Shown in pieces: positions 20,088-30,739 of a stretch of 64,000 nucleotides of DNA. Position numbers and translations under genes: made by a program. The notes beneath the pieces were generated by a model that saw only the letters and a list, made by a program, of their open reading frames with translations, was not told where the DNA came from and ran no database searches. Every line of letters begins with the position of its first letter. The first letter of the stretch is position 1. The DNA is from Leptodactylus fallax (lineage: Eukaryota; Chordata; Amphibia; Anura; Leptodactylidae), in contig CAMRHE010000205.1 in assembly GCA_947044405.1 (NCBI GenBank), positions 3,550,122 to 3,614,121 on the forward strand, written 5' to 3'.

Positions 20088-23000
20088 GTAAGAAACGATG
20101 TAGATGTTGTAACTATTATAGACAGAAATAGGGAAGATGGATGGAATCATTTTTAAGAAAAAAATTATTTTTATTGCCCATAATAACCAATTAGAGCTTT
20201 TCTAAATCTGCCTAAATATTATATTTCCCAAATGTCATAAAGTAAAAATTGTAGAAAGGGGGTTAAAGAGAAAATAAATAAGGGATCCTGTTAATAATGT
20301 CTCATATATTCTCTATATATTACGGTCTTCATATAATATCTGAAATGTTTGGGTAAGTTCACGTTGCAGATTTTGCATTGGGACCCTCCATGCAAAATTT
20401 ACTATGGAAAAGTTTTCCTATTCCAGTTCACATCAATAGGAGGTTCAGGTGGAATCTGCCCGATGCTAGGGGTGGACACTTCTTCTGTCCGCTAGATGAT
20501 TTTTTTCAGCAAGTGGAAAATGAAGCGTCTGCCTCCTATTGAATTGAATGAGAGGCAGAATTTGCACCATGTGAACTTACTCTTACTACATACAGATTGA
20601 TTTATGACACTTCTGCTTCTTCTCTTAAAGTCAATGTGACCTCTGACCGGAAGGAAAAACCTGAGGATGGTAAAGCTGAAGATCAGAGCCTGAAGACAGA
20701 TGGACAGGAGAAAGACAAGCTGACCACCAGCTATGTGGAGCAGCAAATTCTCCAATATTATCAGCAGATCCAAGACCAAATCCACCGCCATGAGGCCGTA
20801 TACGTACTGTACTATGGTGGACGGGAGAAGGAGGAACCTTCCAGTGATGTCCCAGGACCCAGTAGTGTCAGTCTGGTGGTCGAGAAAGGTAAGAAATTAT
20901 GTAGATGATGCAACTATCATATATACATAGACTGGGGGGAGATGGATCAGAACTTTATATGAGAAAAATATTGCCATTGCTCATAGCAACCAATCAGAGC
21001 TCAGCCTTTATGTCTGAATCTGAATTGTGATTGGTTGCAAGGAGAGTTTCTCTCTTAGTTTGATATATAAGGGCAGATATTTCAAGAGTCCAAGTGCCTG
21101 TATGGTAGATCCACATTATATCACTACATACATAATAATGTGCCGTCTACCTGACAGATCATCTCTTTATGTCCCTATACATACATTACTCCTGACACCT
21201 TACACTTATGTCACTTCTTCCTGAGCCCATGTCCTGTAGGACTGAACAGAGCACTGGTCACACATGTGCATTACTACCCAATCAATGTCTATGGGAGTGA
21301 GGGATATATAGCGCTCAGCTATCTCCATCACAGATTATTCAATGTATTAAATATCAATTTTCTCTATATAGTTTCCACACCAGTAATAAAAGGGTTTTTA
21401 TTGGATTTTCATAAAATTGCCTGAGAGAAGGGAAAAATATAAAAAACAGCATTACTTACCTGTTATATACCCCACTACTTACCTATTATATCCATCATTA
21501 TTTACCTGTTATATCCCTCTCTACTTACCTTTATATCCCTCACTACTTACCTATTACAGCTGCATCTCAATAAATTAGAATATCTTTGAAATGTTTATTT
21601 ATTTCAGTAATTAAATTAAAAAGTGACCGCCTATATTTTCTAGATTCTTTATACACAGAGTATTCTATTTCAAGTGTTTTATTTCTGTAAATGTTGATTA
21701 TGGATTACAGGTAATGAAAACCCAAATCTAAGAAAAGTAGAATATATTAAAAAAATTCAGTATTGTAAATTCAGTGTGTCACCTGCCAAGGTTTCCTAAG
21801 CCTTTAAATGGTCCCTCAGTTTGGTTCAGTAGGAGACACAATCATGGAAGACGCTGATTATGAATTGTACTGTATTACTGAAATTAATGAATGTTTCAAA
21901 GATATTCTAATTTATTGAGATGCACCTGTATATCCCACACTACTTAACTATTCTATCCATCAATATTTACCTGTTATATCCCTCATTACTTACCTATTAT
22001 GTCCCTCACCACTTACCCATTATATCCTCCATTACTTACCCATTATATCCTCCATTACTTACCTGTTATATACCCCACTACTTACCTTTATATCCTCCAT
22101 TACTTACCCTTTAAAGGGATTCTATCATTGGGGAAACATGTTTTTAACTGAAGCCACGTCGTAATAGCCTTTATAAAGGCTATTAGTCTCCTACCTTTGT
22201 CGTTTCGCTCATAGCCGCTGTTTAGAAGAAATCTTGATTTTTATTTTTATGCAAATGCGTCTTCAGAATGCACAGGGGGCGTTCCCCCAGTGCTGAAACT
22301 GCACAGGGGGCATCCCCTGTGCTCTCCTCAGATGCATTTTTGAACTTGCTGCGCCGCCTCTCTTCTTCTTTAGCAAACGCGTCTTCTTGACGTCATCCTT
22401 GTACGAGTCTTCATTCGGCCATTCTCCTGTAGCCTATTACATACAGCTCGTGTAATAGGCAACAGGAAAATGGCCGAATGGACATACGCAGTCGGCGCAT
22501 GTCTCCCGGAGGAAGGATGACGTCAAGAAGATGCATTTGCTAAAGAAGAAGAGAGGCGGCGTGGTAAGTTCAAAAATGCATCTTAGGAGAGTACAGGGGA
22601 CTCCCCCTGTGCAGTTTCAGCACTGGGGGAACGCTCCCTGTGCATTCTGAAGACGCAGTTGCATAAAAATAAAAATCAAGATTTCTTCTAAACGGCGGCG
22701 AGGAGCAAAACAACAAAAGTAGGAGAAGAATAGCCTTTATAAAGGCTATTACAACGTGGCTTCAGTTAAAAGATGTTTCCCCGATTATAGAATCCCTTTA
22801 AATCCCCATTACTTACCCATTATAACCCCCATTATTAACCAATTTTATCCCCCATTACCTACTCATTATATCCCCCATTACTCACTTGTTACATCCCCCA
22901 CCAACATTTTTCGTTCCATTAGGTGACAACAAACCATTGTTTTGTGCCCTGATAATATGAATACTAAAATCTCTATTTCAATCCCTTTTTCTTCCCCAGT

Positions 23001-24318
23001 CAATACGATATCTGACAGGAAGGAAAATCCTATTTGCTATGAGGAACAGCAAATTCTCCAACACTGCCACCAGATTCAACAGCAGATCCAAAGCCATGAG
23101 GCTGTATATGTACAGTACTATGGTGGGCAGGAGAGCGAGAAGCATTCTAGAGAGGAGACAGCGAACAGGAAAGACAATGGGACACCAAAAGCATCACAAA
23201 GTCCCAGCAGTTGCTATGAGAAGAAGAGTGACCATGTCTGTCTGGAAGAGGCAGCGACCACATCTACTCATAGGAAGAAGACTGCCACAGTACCACTAAC
23301 TCTGAAATCCTTTACCTTCCACACTCTATTAGGAAGCGGAGGATTTGGGGAAGTTATGTTGGCAACAGATATAATCCGGAATGAACATGTTGCCGTTAAA
23401 GTGGTCAGCAAGATGATGCACATAGATTTTGAATGCAGCCTGGCAGAGCATGACATCCTCCGTCTATCCCATGAGAACCACTATCTGGTCCATGGCCTTG
23501 CAGCCTTCCAGACTAAGAGTTACGTCTACTACATGATGGAACTGGTCACCAGGGGGAACCTAAAAGATCTGATTGGGAAGAACTTTCGTTTGGACTTTCC
23601 CACATCAAGATTCATTGCAGCAGAAGTCATCTGCGGTCTGCAGTTTCTCCATAAAAAAGGAATCATACACCGTGATGTGAAGCCAAGTAACATTCTACTG
23701 ACCAGAGAGGGACACATCAAATTAGCCGATTTTGGCCTTTCAATAACAGATGTACACGAGCGAACCACAGACCAGCGTCGAGGAACAAGAGCATACATTG
23801 CCCCAGAAATGCTCAAGGGCTTGGAATATGGACGAGGGGTTGACTTCTTTGCATTGGGAGTGACTGTGTACAAAATGTCCACTGGATGGTACCCTTTCTT
23901 TGGTTCATCAAAAGAACAGATGGAGATTGCTGTCTGCACCAACGTTCCTCACTACCCAGAGTTCCTAACCCCTGAGACTGTCCAGATCTTAAAAGGACTT
24001 CTGTGCAAAATCCCCCACATTCGGCTGGGAGTGAAAGGAAATATCAAAAAGCATCCATTCTTCTCAGCCGTAAACTGGGATGATGTGGAGAACAGGAAAG
24101 CAGTTCCCCCTAAGATACTTGTGTCAGTTCCCGAGGACCTAAGACTTGCTGAAAATATTTGCTACAAGGAAGAGCCGTGCAGCGTAAAGTCTCAGAAGGC
24201 TTTTACAGACTTCAACTTCGTGTGTCCTGCGTGGTCTGAAACCTATCATACCACCAACACTATGCAGATCACAAACTGGGTGGTCAACCTGTTCACCAAA
24301 AGACCACCTAGAAAGTAA
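19832..24318 (+). CDS. AGC-family Ser/Thr protein kinase, PKC-like (unit A)
   Basis: Three exons, 19832-20087, 20631-20888 and 23000-24318, join in phase 1 at both introns and give 610 residues. Exons 1 and 2 end AAAG|GTAAG; acceptors are CTTAAAG and TTCCCCAG. The catalytic domain (about residues 276-540) lies in the last exon. It shows GSGGFGEV (Gly loop, from 283), VAVKVV (Lys 305), HRDVKPSN (Asp 397), ADFGLS (Asp 415), RRGT (activation-loop Thr 434) and IAPEML. The C-tail has HPFFSAVNWDDVENR and FTDFNFVCP. This pattern matches novel-PKC-type kinases such as PKC delta/theta. There are no C1 or C2 domains; residues 1-170 are charged and built of duplicated modules. All key residues are kept, so an active cytosolic kinase is likely. 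The start at MPKAKQKTK was chosen because the charged N-terminus begins there; in-frame ATG at 19679 is the alternative. No clear AATAAA signal follows within 500 bp. Confidence 0.8.
20352..20586. mobile_element. MITE in kinase intron 1 (unit A)
   Basis: The ends are inverted: GGGTAAGTTCACGTTGCAGA on the left, and on the right the complement of GAGTAAGTTCACATGGTGCA. The interior has ATAGGAGG-type words in both orientations. It carries no coding sequence. It lies wholly within intron 1. Confidence 0.55.
20631..20888 (+). CDS. Kinase gene exon 2 (unit A)
   Basis: 258 bp, phase 1 to phase 1, adding 86 residues (86-171). Its 5' part (VNVTSDRKEKP, then EQQILQYYQQIQDQI and HEAVYVLYYGG) repeats the start of exon 3 (VNTISDRKENP, EQQILQHCHQIQQQI, HEAVYVQYYGG). 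Its 3' part (SSDVPGPSS...EKG) repeats the end of exon 1. The Gln/Ile heptad-like core could form a short helix or coiled coil. Confidence 0.75.
21557..21928. mobile_element. Mariner-type MITE, TA target duplication (unit A)
   Basis: A 372-bp element with inverted ends CAGCTGCATCTCAATAAATT and AATTTATTGAGATGCACCTG (the right end as read on the plus strand), flanked by TA on both sides. The interior keeps GTTTGGTTCAGTAGGAGACA followed by an ATG-like start region, a trace of the autonomous mariner 5' part. No transposase remains. Confidence 0.85.
22111..22801. mobile_element. Palindromic TTAA-flanked MITE (unit A)
   Basis: A 691-bp foldback bounded by TTAA. The left is TTAAAGGGATTCTATCATTG, and the right end is its near complement (ATTATAGAATCCCTTTAA). 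Arms of about 330 bp contain AATAGCCTTTATAAAGGCTA, GAATGCACAGGGGGC-like words and TGACGTCA on the left (22388-22395) mirrored near 22519. It is inserted in intron 2 in the minisatellite. Confidence 0.85.
23000..24318 (+). CDS. Kinase gene exon 3, whole catalytic domain (unit A)
   Basis: The acceptor CTTCCCCAG ends at 22999; the exon runs to the TAA at 24318. An open frame extends upstream to ATG 22942, but those codons lie before the acceptor and are intronic in this model. The whole kinase domain is uninterrupted, unlike multi-exon vertebrate PKC genes, which hints at an origin through a processed copy. The hydrophobic motif reads FTDFNF, with Asn 577 in place of the Ser/Thr phosphorylated in conventional and novel PKCs. 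Confidence 0.85.
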
Positions 24319-24849
24319 CATCAGTACAATACTGCAGGATGAGCCACACATCTCAGTCAGGAATGGGAGCTGCATATACAGAGCATGTGATAAAGCCATC
24401 TGAAGTACCATAGGGGGAGCTGAAAAATGACATTGTTAGGATGTGTAGTCCATATACAGTAACTTTTTGCTTGGGTCACACTTTTGACCACTAAAATAAT
24501 TTTTTTTTTTTAATTACACTTTGACACAAAATTGTATGAAGGTGTCTCCATTTATCAAGTGTGGTGTGGCATTATGACAATGTGCTAGTTGTCTATATTT
24601 AGAAAATATTTGACTATTTGGGCTGACTTTTTATTTAGTAAAAATTCTTGACTATATGCCCTGTTATGAACTTCCCATTATGAGCCAAAATGCAAATAGT
24701 TCTAGTGTAGCCAACCATTCATGTACTAGTGACTACAGGGGAGCTATAAAATATTGCTCTGTTCACATTAGATTTGACTATACTATGAAATGCATGTGCT
24801 AAATGAATACCAAATGTACACCATTTAGGGCATGCATTTGACAAATCTA
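24319..24849. other. 3' flank of kinase gene (unit A)
   Basis: A/T-rich noncoding DNA between the kinase stop codon and the next transposon. It is the presumed 3' UTR, but no canonical AATAAA or ATTAAA was found, so the transcript end is undefined. Confidence 0.4.
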
Positions 24850-26437
24850 CAGTGGGGAAAAAAAGTATTTAGTAAGTCACCAATTGTGCAAGTTCTCCCA
24901 CTTAAAAAGATGAGAGAGGCCTGTAATCGTCATCATAGGTAGACCTCAACTAAGAGACAAAATGAGAAAACATATCTAGAAAATCACATTGTCTGATTTT
25001 TAAAGAAATTATTTGCAAATTATGGTGGAAAATAACTATTCAATACTTCAATAACAAAATTTCAACTCAATATTTTGTTATATATCCTTTGTTGGCAATG
25101 ACAGAGGTCAAACGTTTTCTGTAAGTTTTCACAAGGTTGGCACACACTGTTGCTAGTATGTTGGCCCATTCCTCCATGCAAATCTCCTCTAGAGCAGTGA
25201 TGTTTTGGGGCTGTCGCTAGGCAACACGGACTTTCAACTCCCTCCAAAGGTTTTCTATGGGGTTGAGATCTGGAGACTGGCTAGGCCACTCCAGGACCTT
25301 GAAAAGCTTCTTACGAAGCCACTCCTTTGCTGCCCTGGCAGTGTGCTTGGGATCATTGTCATGCTGAAAGACCCAGCCACGTTTCATCTTCAATGCCCTT
25401 GCTGATGGAAGGAGGTTTGCCCTCAAAATCTCACGATACATGGCCCCGTTTATTCTTTCATGTACACGGATCAGTCATCCTGGTCCCTTTGCAGAGAAAC
25501 AGCTCCAAAGCAAGATGTTGCCACCCCCATGCTTCACAGTAGGTATGGTGTTTTTTGGATGCAACTCAGCATTCACTCTCCTCCAAACACGATGAGTTGT
25601 GTTTCTACCAAACAGTTCTACTTTGGTTTCATCTGACCATATGACATTCTCCCAATACTCTTCTGGAACATCCAAATGCTCTCTAGTAAACTTCAGACGG
25701 GCCCGGATATGTACTGGCTTAAGCAGGAGGACACGTCTGGCGCTGCAGGATCTGAGTCCCTGGCGGCGTAATATGTTACTGACGGTAGCCTTTGTTACGT
25801 TAGCCCCAGCTTTCTGCAGGTCATTCACTAGGTCCTCCTGTGTGGTTCTGGGATTTTTGCTCACCGTTCTTGTGATCATTTTGAACCCACGGGGTGAGAT
25901 CTTGCGTGGAGCCCCTGATGGAGGGAGATTATCAGTGGTCTTGTATGTCTTCCATTTTCTAATTATTGCTCCCACAGTTGATTTATTCACACCAAGCTGC
26001 TTGCCTATTGCAGATTCAGTCTTCCCAGCCTGGTGCAGGTCTACAATTTTGTTTCTGGTGTCCTTCCACAGCTCTTTGGTCTTCACCATAGTGAAGTTTG
26101 GAGTGTGACTGTTTGAGGTTGTGGACAGGTGTCTTTTATACTGATAACAATGTCAAACAGGTGCCATTACTACAGGTAATGAGTGGAGGACAGAGGAGCC
26201 TCTTAAAGAAGAAGTTACAGGTCTGTGAGAGCCAGAAATCTTGCTTGTTTGTAGGTGACCAAATACTTATTTTCCACCATAATTTGCAAATAAATTCTTT
26301 AAAAATCAGACAGACAATGTGATTTTCTAGATATGTTTTCTCATTTAGTCTCTCATAGTTGAGGTCTACCTATGATGTCAATTACAGGCCGCTCATCTTT
26401 TTAAGTGGGAGAACTTGCACAATTGGTGGCTGACTAA
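24850..26437 (-). mobile_element. Tc1-like transposon B, right end clipped (unit A)
   Basis: The left end CAGTGGGGAAAAAAAGTATT starts at 24850 after TA. Long inverted repeats (about 180 bp) are matched on the right up to GGTGGCTGACTAA near 26437. There the last ~20 bases, expected to end in CCCCACTG, are replaced by DIRS terminal-repeat sequence. The element therefore abuts the DIRS 3' end. It is a different family from the Tc1-like element at 15222. Confidence 0.88.
25067..26089 (-). pseudogene. Tc1-like transposase B, two nonsense codons (unit A)
   Basis: On the minus strand from ATG at 26089 one frame runs 341 codons to TGA at 25067-25069, the normal family length. It is broken by TGA at 25475-25477 (after SAKGPG) and TAG at 25217-25219 (after KVRVA). 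The first probably arose from CGA by CpG decay, because family members have Arg there. Features seen are an N-terminal helix-turn-helix ([17 protein letters not shown]), Asp in [12 protein letters not shown], Asp in FQHDNDPKH and Glu in [11 protein letters not shown] (DD34E). No frameshift is present, so inactivation is by point mutations only. The two stops are the same in unit B. Confidence 0.9.
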
Positions 26438-26444
26438 GTCATAA

Positions 26445-26740
26445 ATTATGATGTTAATCTGTTTTCCCTTAGTCCCAACAGCAGCACAATATTGGGGTAT
26501 TTCTGCCCCTGTGTGCTGGTAGGACAGAATGGAATTTTTAATGAACAACAAATAGTTAACTGTAACCCCTCCCCCTCCAAAATATAAGGAAGGAAGTACC
26601 AACCCCCCAGCGTGTAATTATAAAGACAAATACATAACACATAGGGAGGGAGCCTTGTGCTGCTGTTGAGACTAAGGGAAAACAGATTAACATCATAATC
26701 TACACTTCCCTGTCGTCCCACAGCAGCACAATATTGGGGA
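26445..26740 (-). repeat. DIRS 3' inverted terminal repeat and complementary region (unit A)
   Basis: The segment 26467-26620 is the inverted partner of the repeat at 13237-13380 (and 36596-36739). Inside, GATGTTAATCTGTTTTCCCT at about 26450 is mirrored as AGGGAAAACAGATTAACATC at about 26677, and CAGCAGCACAATATTGGGG occurs twice as a direct repeat (near 26477 and 26720). This fits the internal complementary region typical of DIRS elements. Confidence 0.7.
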
Positions 26741-26756
26741 TCTAGCAAGAAAAACC

Positions 26757-28337
26757 CTAGGGAGGGCCCTCTTGAAGAATTGATTTTAACACGGAATGGC
26801 CAAAAGAAGTGGCCTCTGGACCCCGGGTGTTAAATCTGCAACGATTAACAAAAGGTATGGAGAGAGCTCCAAGAAGCTGACGAACAAATTTGTTCCCAAG
26901 GAACAGAGCTTCTTTCCACCCAAAAGGTACAAATGGCTCTTGTAGAATGAGCTCGAACAAACTCAGGGGGGTCTAACCCCTGTGAAGTGAAAGCCAATTT
27001 TATGGCTTCATTGTGCCAAGGAGGCTTTAGAGGCCTTGAGCCCATTATTTTTACCAGCAAATGGTAGAAAAAAAATTCTCTGACCATCTAAAAGGCCGAG
27101 ATCTCTGAATATAAATTCCGAGGCATCTGGTCACATCCAGGGAGTAAAGTTTAACTTCCTCCGGAGATGACGGACTGGGATAGAAAACTGGTAATGAGAT
27201 AACCTGTTTTAGGTTAGAATATGAGGGTACCTTAGGGAGGAACCCAGGCATAAATCTTAGTTGTACTCACCAACTCTCTGAGCTGAGGTTATGGACAAAA
27301 GGAACACTCACTGTCTTTAGTGTGAGAAATTTAATCTCAACCTCTTCTAGAGGCTCCAGGGGGGGGGGGGGAAATCACATAACCCCTTTAAAACAGTAGA
27401 TAAATCCCATTGAGGGATTGGGTGGGTAACAGGCAGACTAAGCCTGAATGCACCCTTAAAATATTTTTTAATCAGCAGGTCTGCAGATAGCTGCTTATCT
27501 AAGCAGGCTGACAGGGCAGCAACCTAAGCTTTGAAGTGAAAGGGCTGAGGCCCTTGTCCAAGCCATCCTGGAGGAATTCCAGGATCTCTGGAATGGAAGG
27601 ATCCAAGCTCTCAATTATTCCTCTACCTGATGCCCAGGAGATGAAGATGATTCGGATCCAGGTGTAATTTTTATTTGTAGACTCTGCTCTAGCGAGAGAG
27701 AGAGTGCTTAAGACAGCTCCTGAGAGTTCTTTAGATCGTAATAGGGACTGGTCAATCTTCAGGCTGTCAGATTGAAGGATTTCAGGTCCTGGTAGAGCCT
27801 GGGCCCTTGAGACACCAGGTTCTGAATCGGGGGAAGCCTCCAATATATCCCGTGACTCATTTGAATGAGATGGGAAAACCAAGCTCTCATTGGCCAGAAT
27901 GGGATGATGGCGATTACAGAGACTTGGTCCTGTCCGATTCTCATCAATACCCCTTGGTATCATGGAGATTGGAGGGAATACGTATGCCAGCCTGAACCTC
28001 CAAGGCATGGACAGGGCATCCACAGCCAAGGGATTGTCCTCCTTGTATAGAGCAGAACTTCTCTACCTTGGTATTGAGTCTGCTTGCCATCAGGTCTATC
28101 TCTGGGTGATTGCTTGAAAGACTTCTGGATAGAGAGACCATTCCCCTGGAACAGTGATGTCATGACTCAATTGATCCACCACTACATTGAGAGACCCTCA
28201 GATATGTACAGCAGAAAGATGGGTTAAGTTCTTCTCTGCCCAATTCAAGATCCTCCCCACTTTGCTTAGAAGAGGTTGTGACTGGTTGCTTGTTTAACTA
28301 AAGGACAGTCGTCATATTGTCCGAACGTACACGGACT
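26757..28337 (-). pseudogene. DIRS RNase H tail and tyrosine recombinase remnant (unit A)
   Basis: Frames on the minus strand give, in order: EIDLMASRLNTKVEKFCSI and DALSMPWRFRLAYVFPPI (end of the RT/RNase H polyprotein), PFWPMRAWFSHL, then the recombinase N-part (ESTNKNYTWIRIIFISWASG, IPEILEFLQDGLDKGLSP), ISLPVFYPSPSSPEEVKLYS, SLDVTRCLGIYIQRSRPFR, and VRAHSTRAI with the HxxR catalytic box. The expected catalytic Tyr position near the end reads FVNRCRFNT, with Cys where DIRS recombinases have Tyr. Several frameshifts and stops break it. The recombinase would have integrated circular cDNA; here it is dead. Confidence 0.75.
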
Positions 28338-28541
28338 GCCTTGTCCAGTGATGGCGAACCTTTTAGAGACAGAGTGCCCAAACTGCAACCCAAAACCCAC
28401 TAAATTATCGCAAAGTGCCAACACGACAATTTAACCTTAAATTAAGCAGGATTTGTTTTATAGTGACCATGCGATGTTATTTCAGCCTCTAATAATATCA
28501 CGTCTGCTATAAAACAGATACTGTGTGATACAAATAGTGAA

Positions 28542-28805
28542 GGGCCCCCACACAGTACAATGCACTCCACAGTGGCCCCCAGACAGTATTATATGCTCCA
28601 GAGTGGCCCCCATACAGTATTATATGCCCACAGTGGCTCCCGCACAGTATTATATGCCCACAGTGGCCCTCGCACAGTATTATACGCTCCACAGTGGCCC
28701 TCGCACAGTATTATATGCTCCACAGTGGGCCCCCACACAGTAGTATATGCTCTACAGTAGGCCCCCCACAAAGTATTATATGCTCCAGAGTGGGCCCCCA
28801 CACAG
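28542..28805 (-). repeat. ~31-bp minisatellite inside hAT 2 (unit A)
   Basis: Eight or so units of the type CACAGTATTATATGCTCCAC followed by AGTGGCCCCC. It is the same family as the tracts at 1021-1265 and 31590-33090, here reading as the complement of the GGAGCATATTATACTG form. Confidence 0.85.
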
Positions 28806-29639
28806 TAGATTATGCTACTTACCCAGTATGGCTACAGTCCCACGAAGAGCGTCCTCCTTCTTCTTCTGATCACAGGCACTGATGACTTGTGTCGGGGCAG
28901 AGGTTACACTCTGCAGTCAGTGTAAGCCGCGGTCCGCATTTGCACATATAGCCGGAGCCATTGTAACACATTGGTGGGCCCAGTGCAGAAGTTTCACAAG
29001 TGTCCCCCCTCCAATCACCACCTGTTATTATATCCATCTGAAAGCTGCCAAAAACTGGGATTTTATATTGCGACATTCAATGGGTGACAATGTATTACGT
29101 GACTGATGAAACTTTTCCTCCTGTCAGAAATGTTTTATATGTTCATCTCTAGTAATAATCATTATTGCTATTATTTTAGCGTGTAACAGATATCGCTAGA
29201 GAGGCGGTCGGTGTATTTTACTCTATAAAGGTATGGACAGGACAGGGACAGGGTCAAATATAAACTTTATTGATGACTTTGTGTATGTGTTGTTTAGGTG
29301 TTTGGTGAAACTCTTTAGGCGCTGCAACCTAGACGATGGTAATCGTCTGGGTCACAGCGCCAATAACTTCCTGGTTATATGTTATGTTCAGAGGGGTATT
29401 ACATAAAATACCCCTGTGATTAGGCTATGCGCACCGCAGCAAATTTAGCTCCACCCAATTCTACATTGACTACACTCATTCTCATCCATTTTATAATGTT
29501 CCCCTCCAATTGCCCCACAGTATGAAGTCTCCTCTCCTGATGCCCCAGTTTAAACTGGGGGAAACTAGAGGGGGAGATTAAACTGGGGTAGCTGGAGGGG
29601 GACATTAACCTGGGGCAGCTGGAGGGGGATATTAAACCG

Positions 29640-29945
29640 TGGGGTTACTTGGATGGGGACATTAAACTGGGGGCAACTAAAGGCAGACATGTCCCCCTCC
29701 AGCTACCCCCACGGTTTAATGTCCTCTATCCAGTTGCCCCAGTTTAATGCCCCCTCCATCTGCCCCCAGTTTATTGTCCCCCTCCATCTGCCCCCAGTTT
29801 AATGCCCCCTCCATCTGCCCCCAGTTTATTGTCCCCCTCCATCTGCCCCCAGTTTAATGTCCCCCTTCATCTGCCACCAGGTTGATGTCCTCCCTTCATC
29901 TGCTCTCAGTTTGATGTCCCCCCTTCATGTGCCACCAGTTTAACA
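29640..29945 (+). repeat. CCCCAGTTTAATGCCCCCTCC minisatellite (unit A)
   Basis: Repeats of CCCCCTCCATCTGCCCCCAG followed by TTTAATG, unit about 27 bp. The preceding 29545-29700 carries the complement (GGGGGACATTAAACTGGGG), so the two halves form an imperfect foldback. Confidence 0.75.
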
Positions 29946-30339
29946 TAATAAAACACTGATACTCACCCCTTCTTACTCCCCTGCCGCCCTGTGAGGTCTC
30001 TTCTTCCGGACTGTTCAGGGAGCTGCAAGCGCGATGTGAGTGACGTCATCACAGCGCGCCCACAGCTCCAGGGACCGCAGCACACAAAGTTGTGCTTCAC
30101 ACACAATGGTGAAGCAGGGGCTGTCCGCGGACGGCTCCTGCTTCATCACTGTATGTAACTCATCTGCATTCGGAGCGGCCCTGCATATAGCTGAAAGAAG
30201 CGATCACTCACTAACGGGGAATCCTGTACCGGATTCCCCGTTAGTGAGCAATCATGGCAACGGCGCGCGTGCCAACTGAGAGGGCTCTGCGTGCCCTCTC
30301 TGGCACGCGTGCCATATGTCCGCCATCACGGGCCTTATC

Positions 30340-30560
30340 CTTCAACTGGTCGGCAAAGTGAAGCAGCGCCAGTCGTACTGCTCACAGTTCTCTCCAATTG
30401 GATGAAATCATCTTCGAGGGAATTCCAATGCCCTTGGGCCGGAATGTCATTCAGGTGGGCTCCCCAACCTGTGAGTGATGCATCTGTAGTCAACAGGGTC
30501 CAGCAAGGCTGGACCGTGGACTTTCCGTTTTTTTAGCCGAATCCACCACTTGAGGGACGA
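30340..30560 (-). pseudogene. DIRS RNase H fragment (unit A)
   Basis: Minus-strand reading gives LTTDASLTGWGAHLND and AQGHWNSLEDD, matching the TDAS..GWGA active-site region of DIRS RNase H. The fragment ends at the hAT 2 target site. It is part of the DIRS element that spans the unit junction. Confidence 0.65.
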
Positions 30561-30739
30561 GCGGGCTTCCTGAGACAGGAAAAAAAACTTCCATCTAGAC
30601 CGCTGGTTTTGCGATTCCAGGCCGACAGGACTTTCTAAGGGACTGATTCTGCAGCTGATGACATCAATCCCAAAACTTTGTCTGTCCTGATGGTGATTGG
30701 CCGAGGAAACAGCAGGAATTTTGCAGCCTTGATGATTCT

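Larger units (their letters stand above)
21452..22905 (+). repeat. ~22-bp TTATATCCC..TTACCT minisatellite in intron 2 (unit A)
   Basis: Loose repeats of TTATATCCCTCACTACTTAC occupy 21452-21556, 21929-22110 and 22802-22905. Two transposons split what was once a single tract of about 0.4 kb. Confidence 0.8.
28346..30331. mobile_element. hAT element 2, nonautonomous, 8-bp target duplication (unit A)
   Basis: The left end is CAGTGATGGCGAACCTTTTA; the right end, reverse complemented, begins CCGTGATGGCGGACATATGG. Flanking words GCCTTGTC (28338-28345) and GCCTTATC (30332-30339) are an 8-bp target duplication with one mismatch. It sits in the RNase H/recombinase part of the DIRS element. No transposase is seen. 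The interior holds two minisatellite tracts and a CRE-bearing CpG-rich core (TGACGTCA at 30041-30048). Confidence 0.8.

Noticed and set aside
22942..22999. ATG at 22942 as start of the kinase protein
   Set aside because: It lies upstream of a strong acceptor (TTCTTCCCCAG). The homologous exon 2 begins at the same protein position after its own acceptor, so these codons are intronic.
23529..23942. 137-codon minus-strand frame over the kinase exon
   Set aside because: Antisense shadow of the conserved kinase frame; no homology.
25599..26108. 169-codon plus-strand frame over the Tc1-like element B
   Set aside because: Mirror frame of the minus-strand transposase.
30040..30536. 79- and 81-codon plus-strand frames
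   Set aside because: The first lies in CpG-rich hAT interior, and the second is antisense to the DIRS RNase H fragment.
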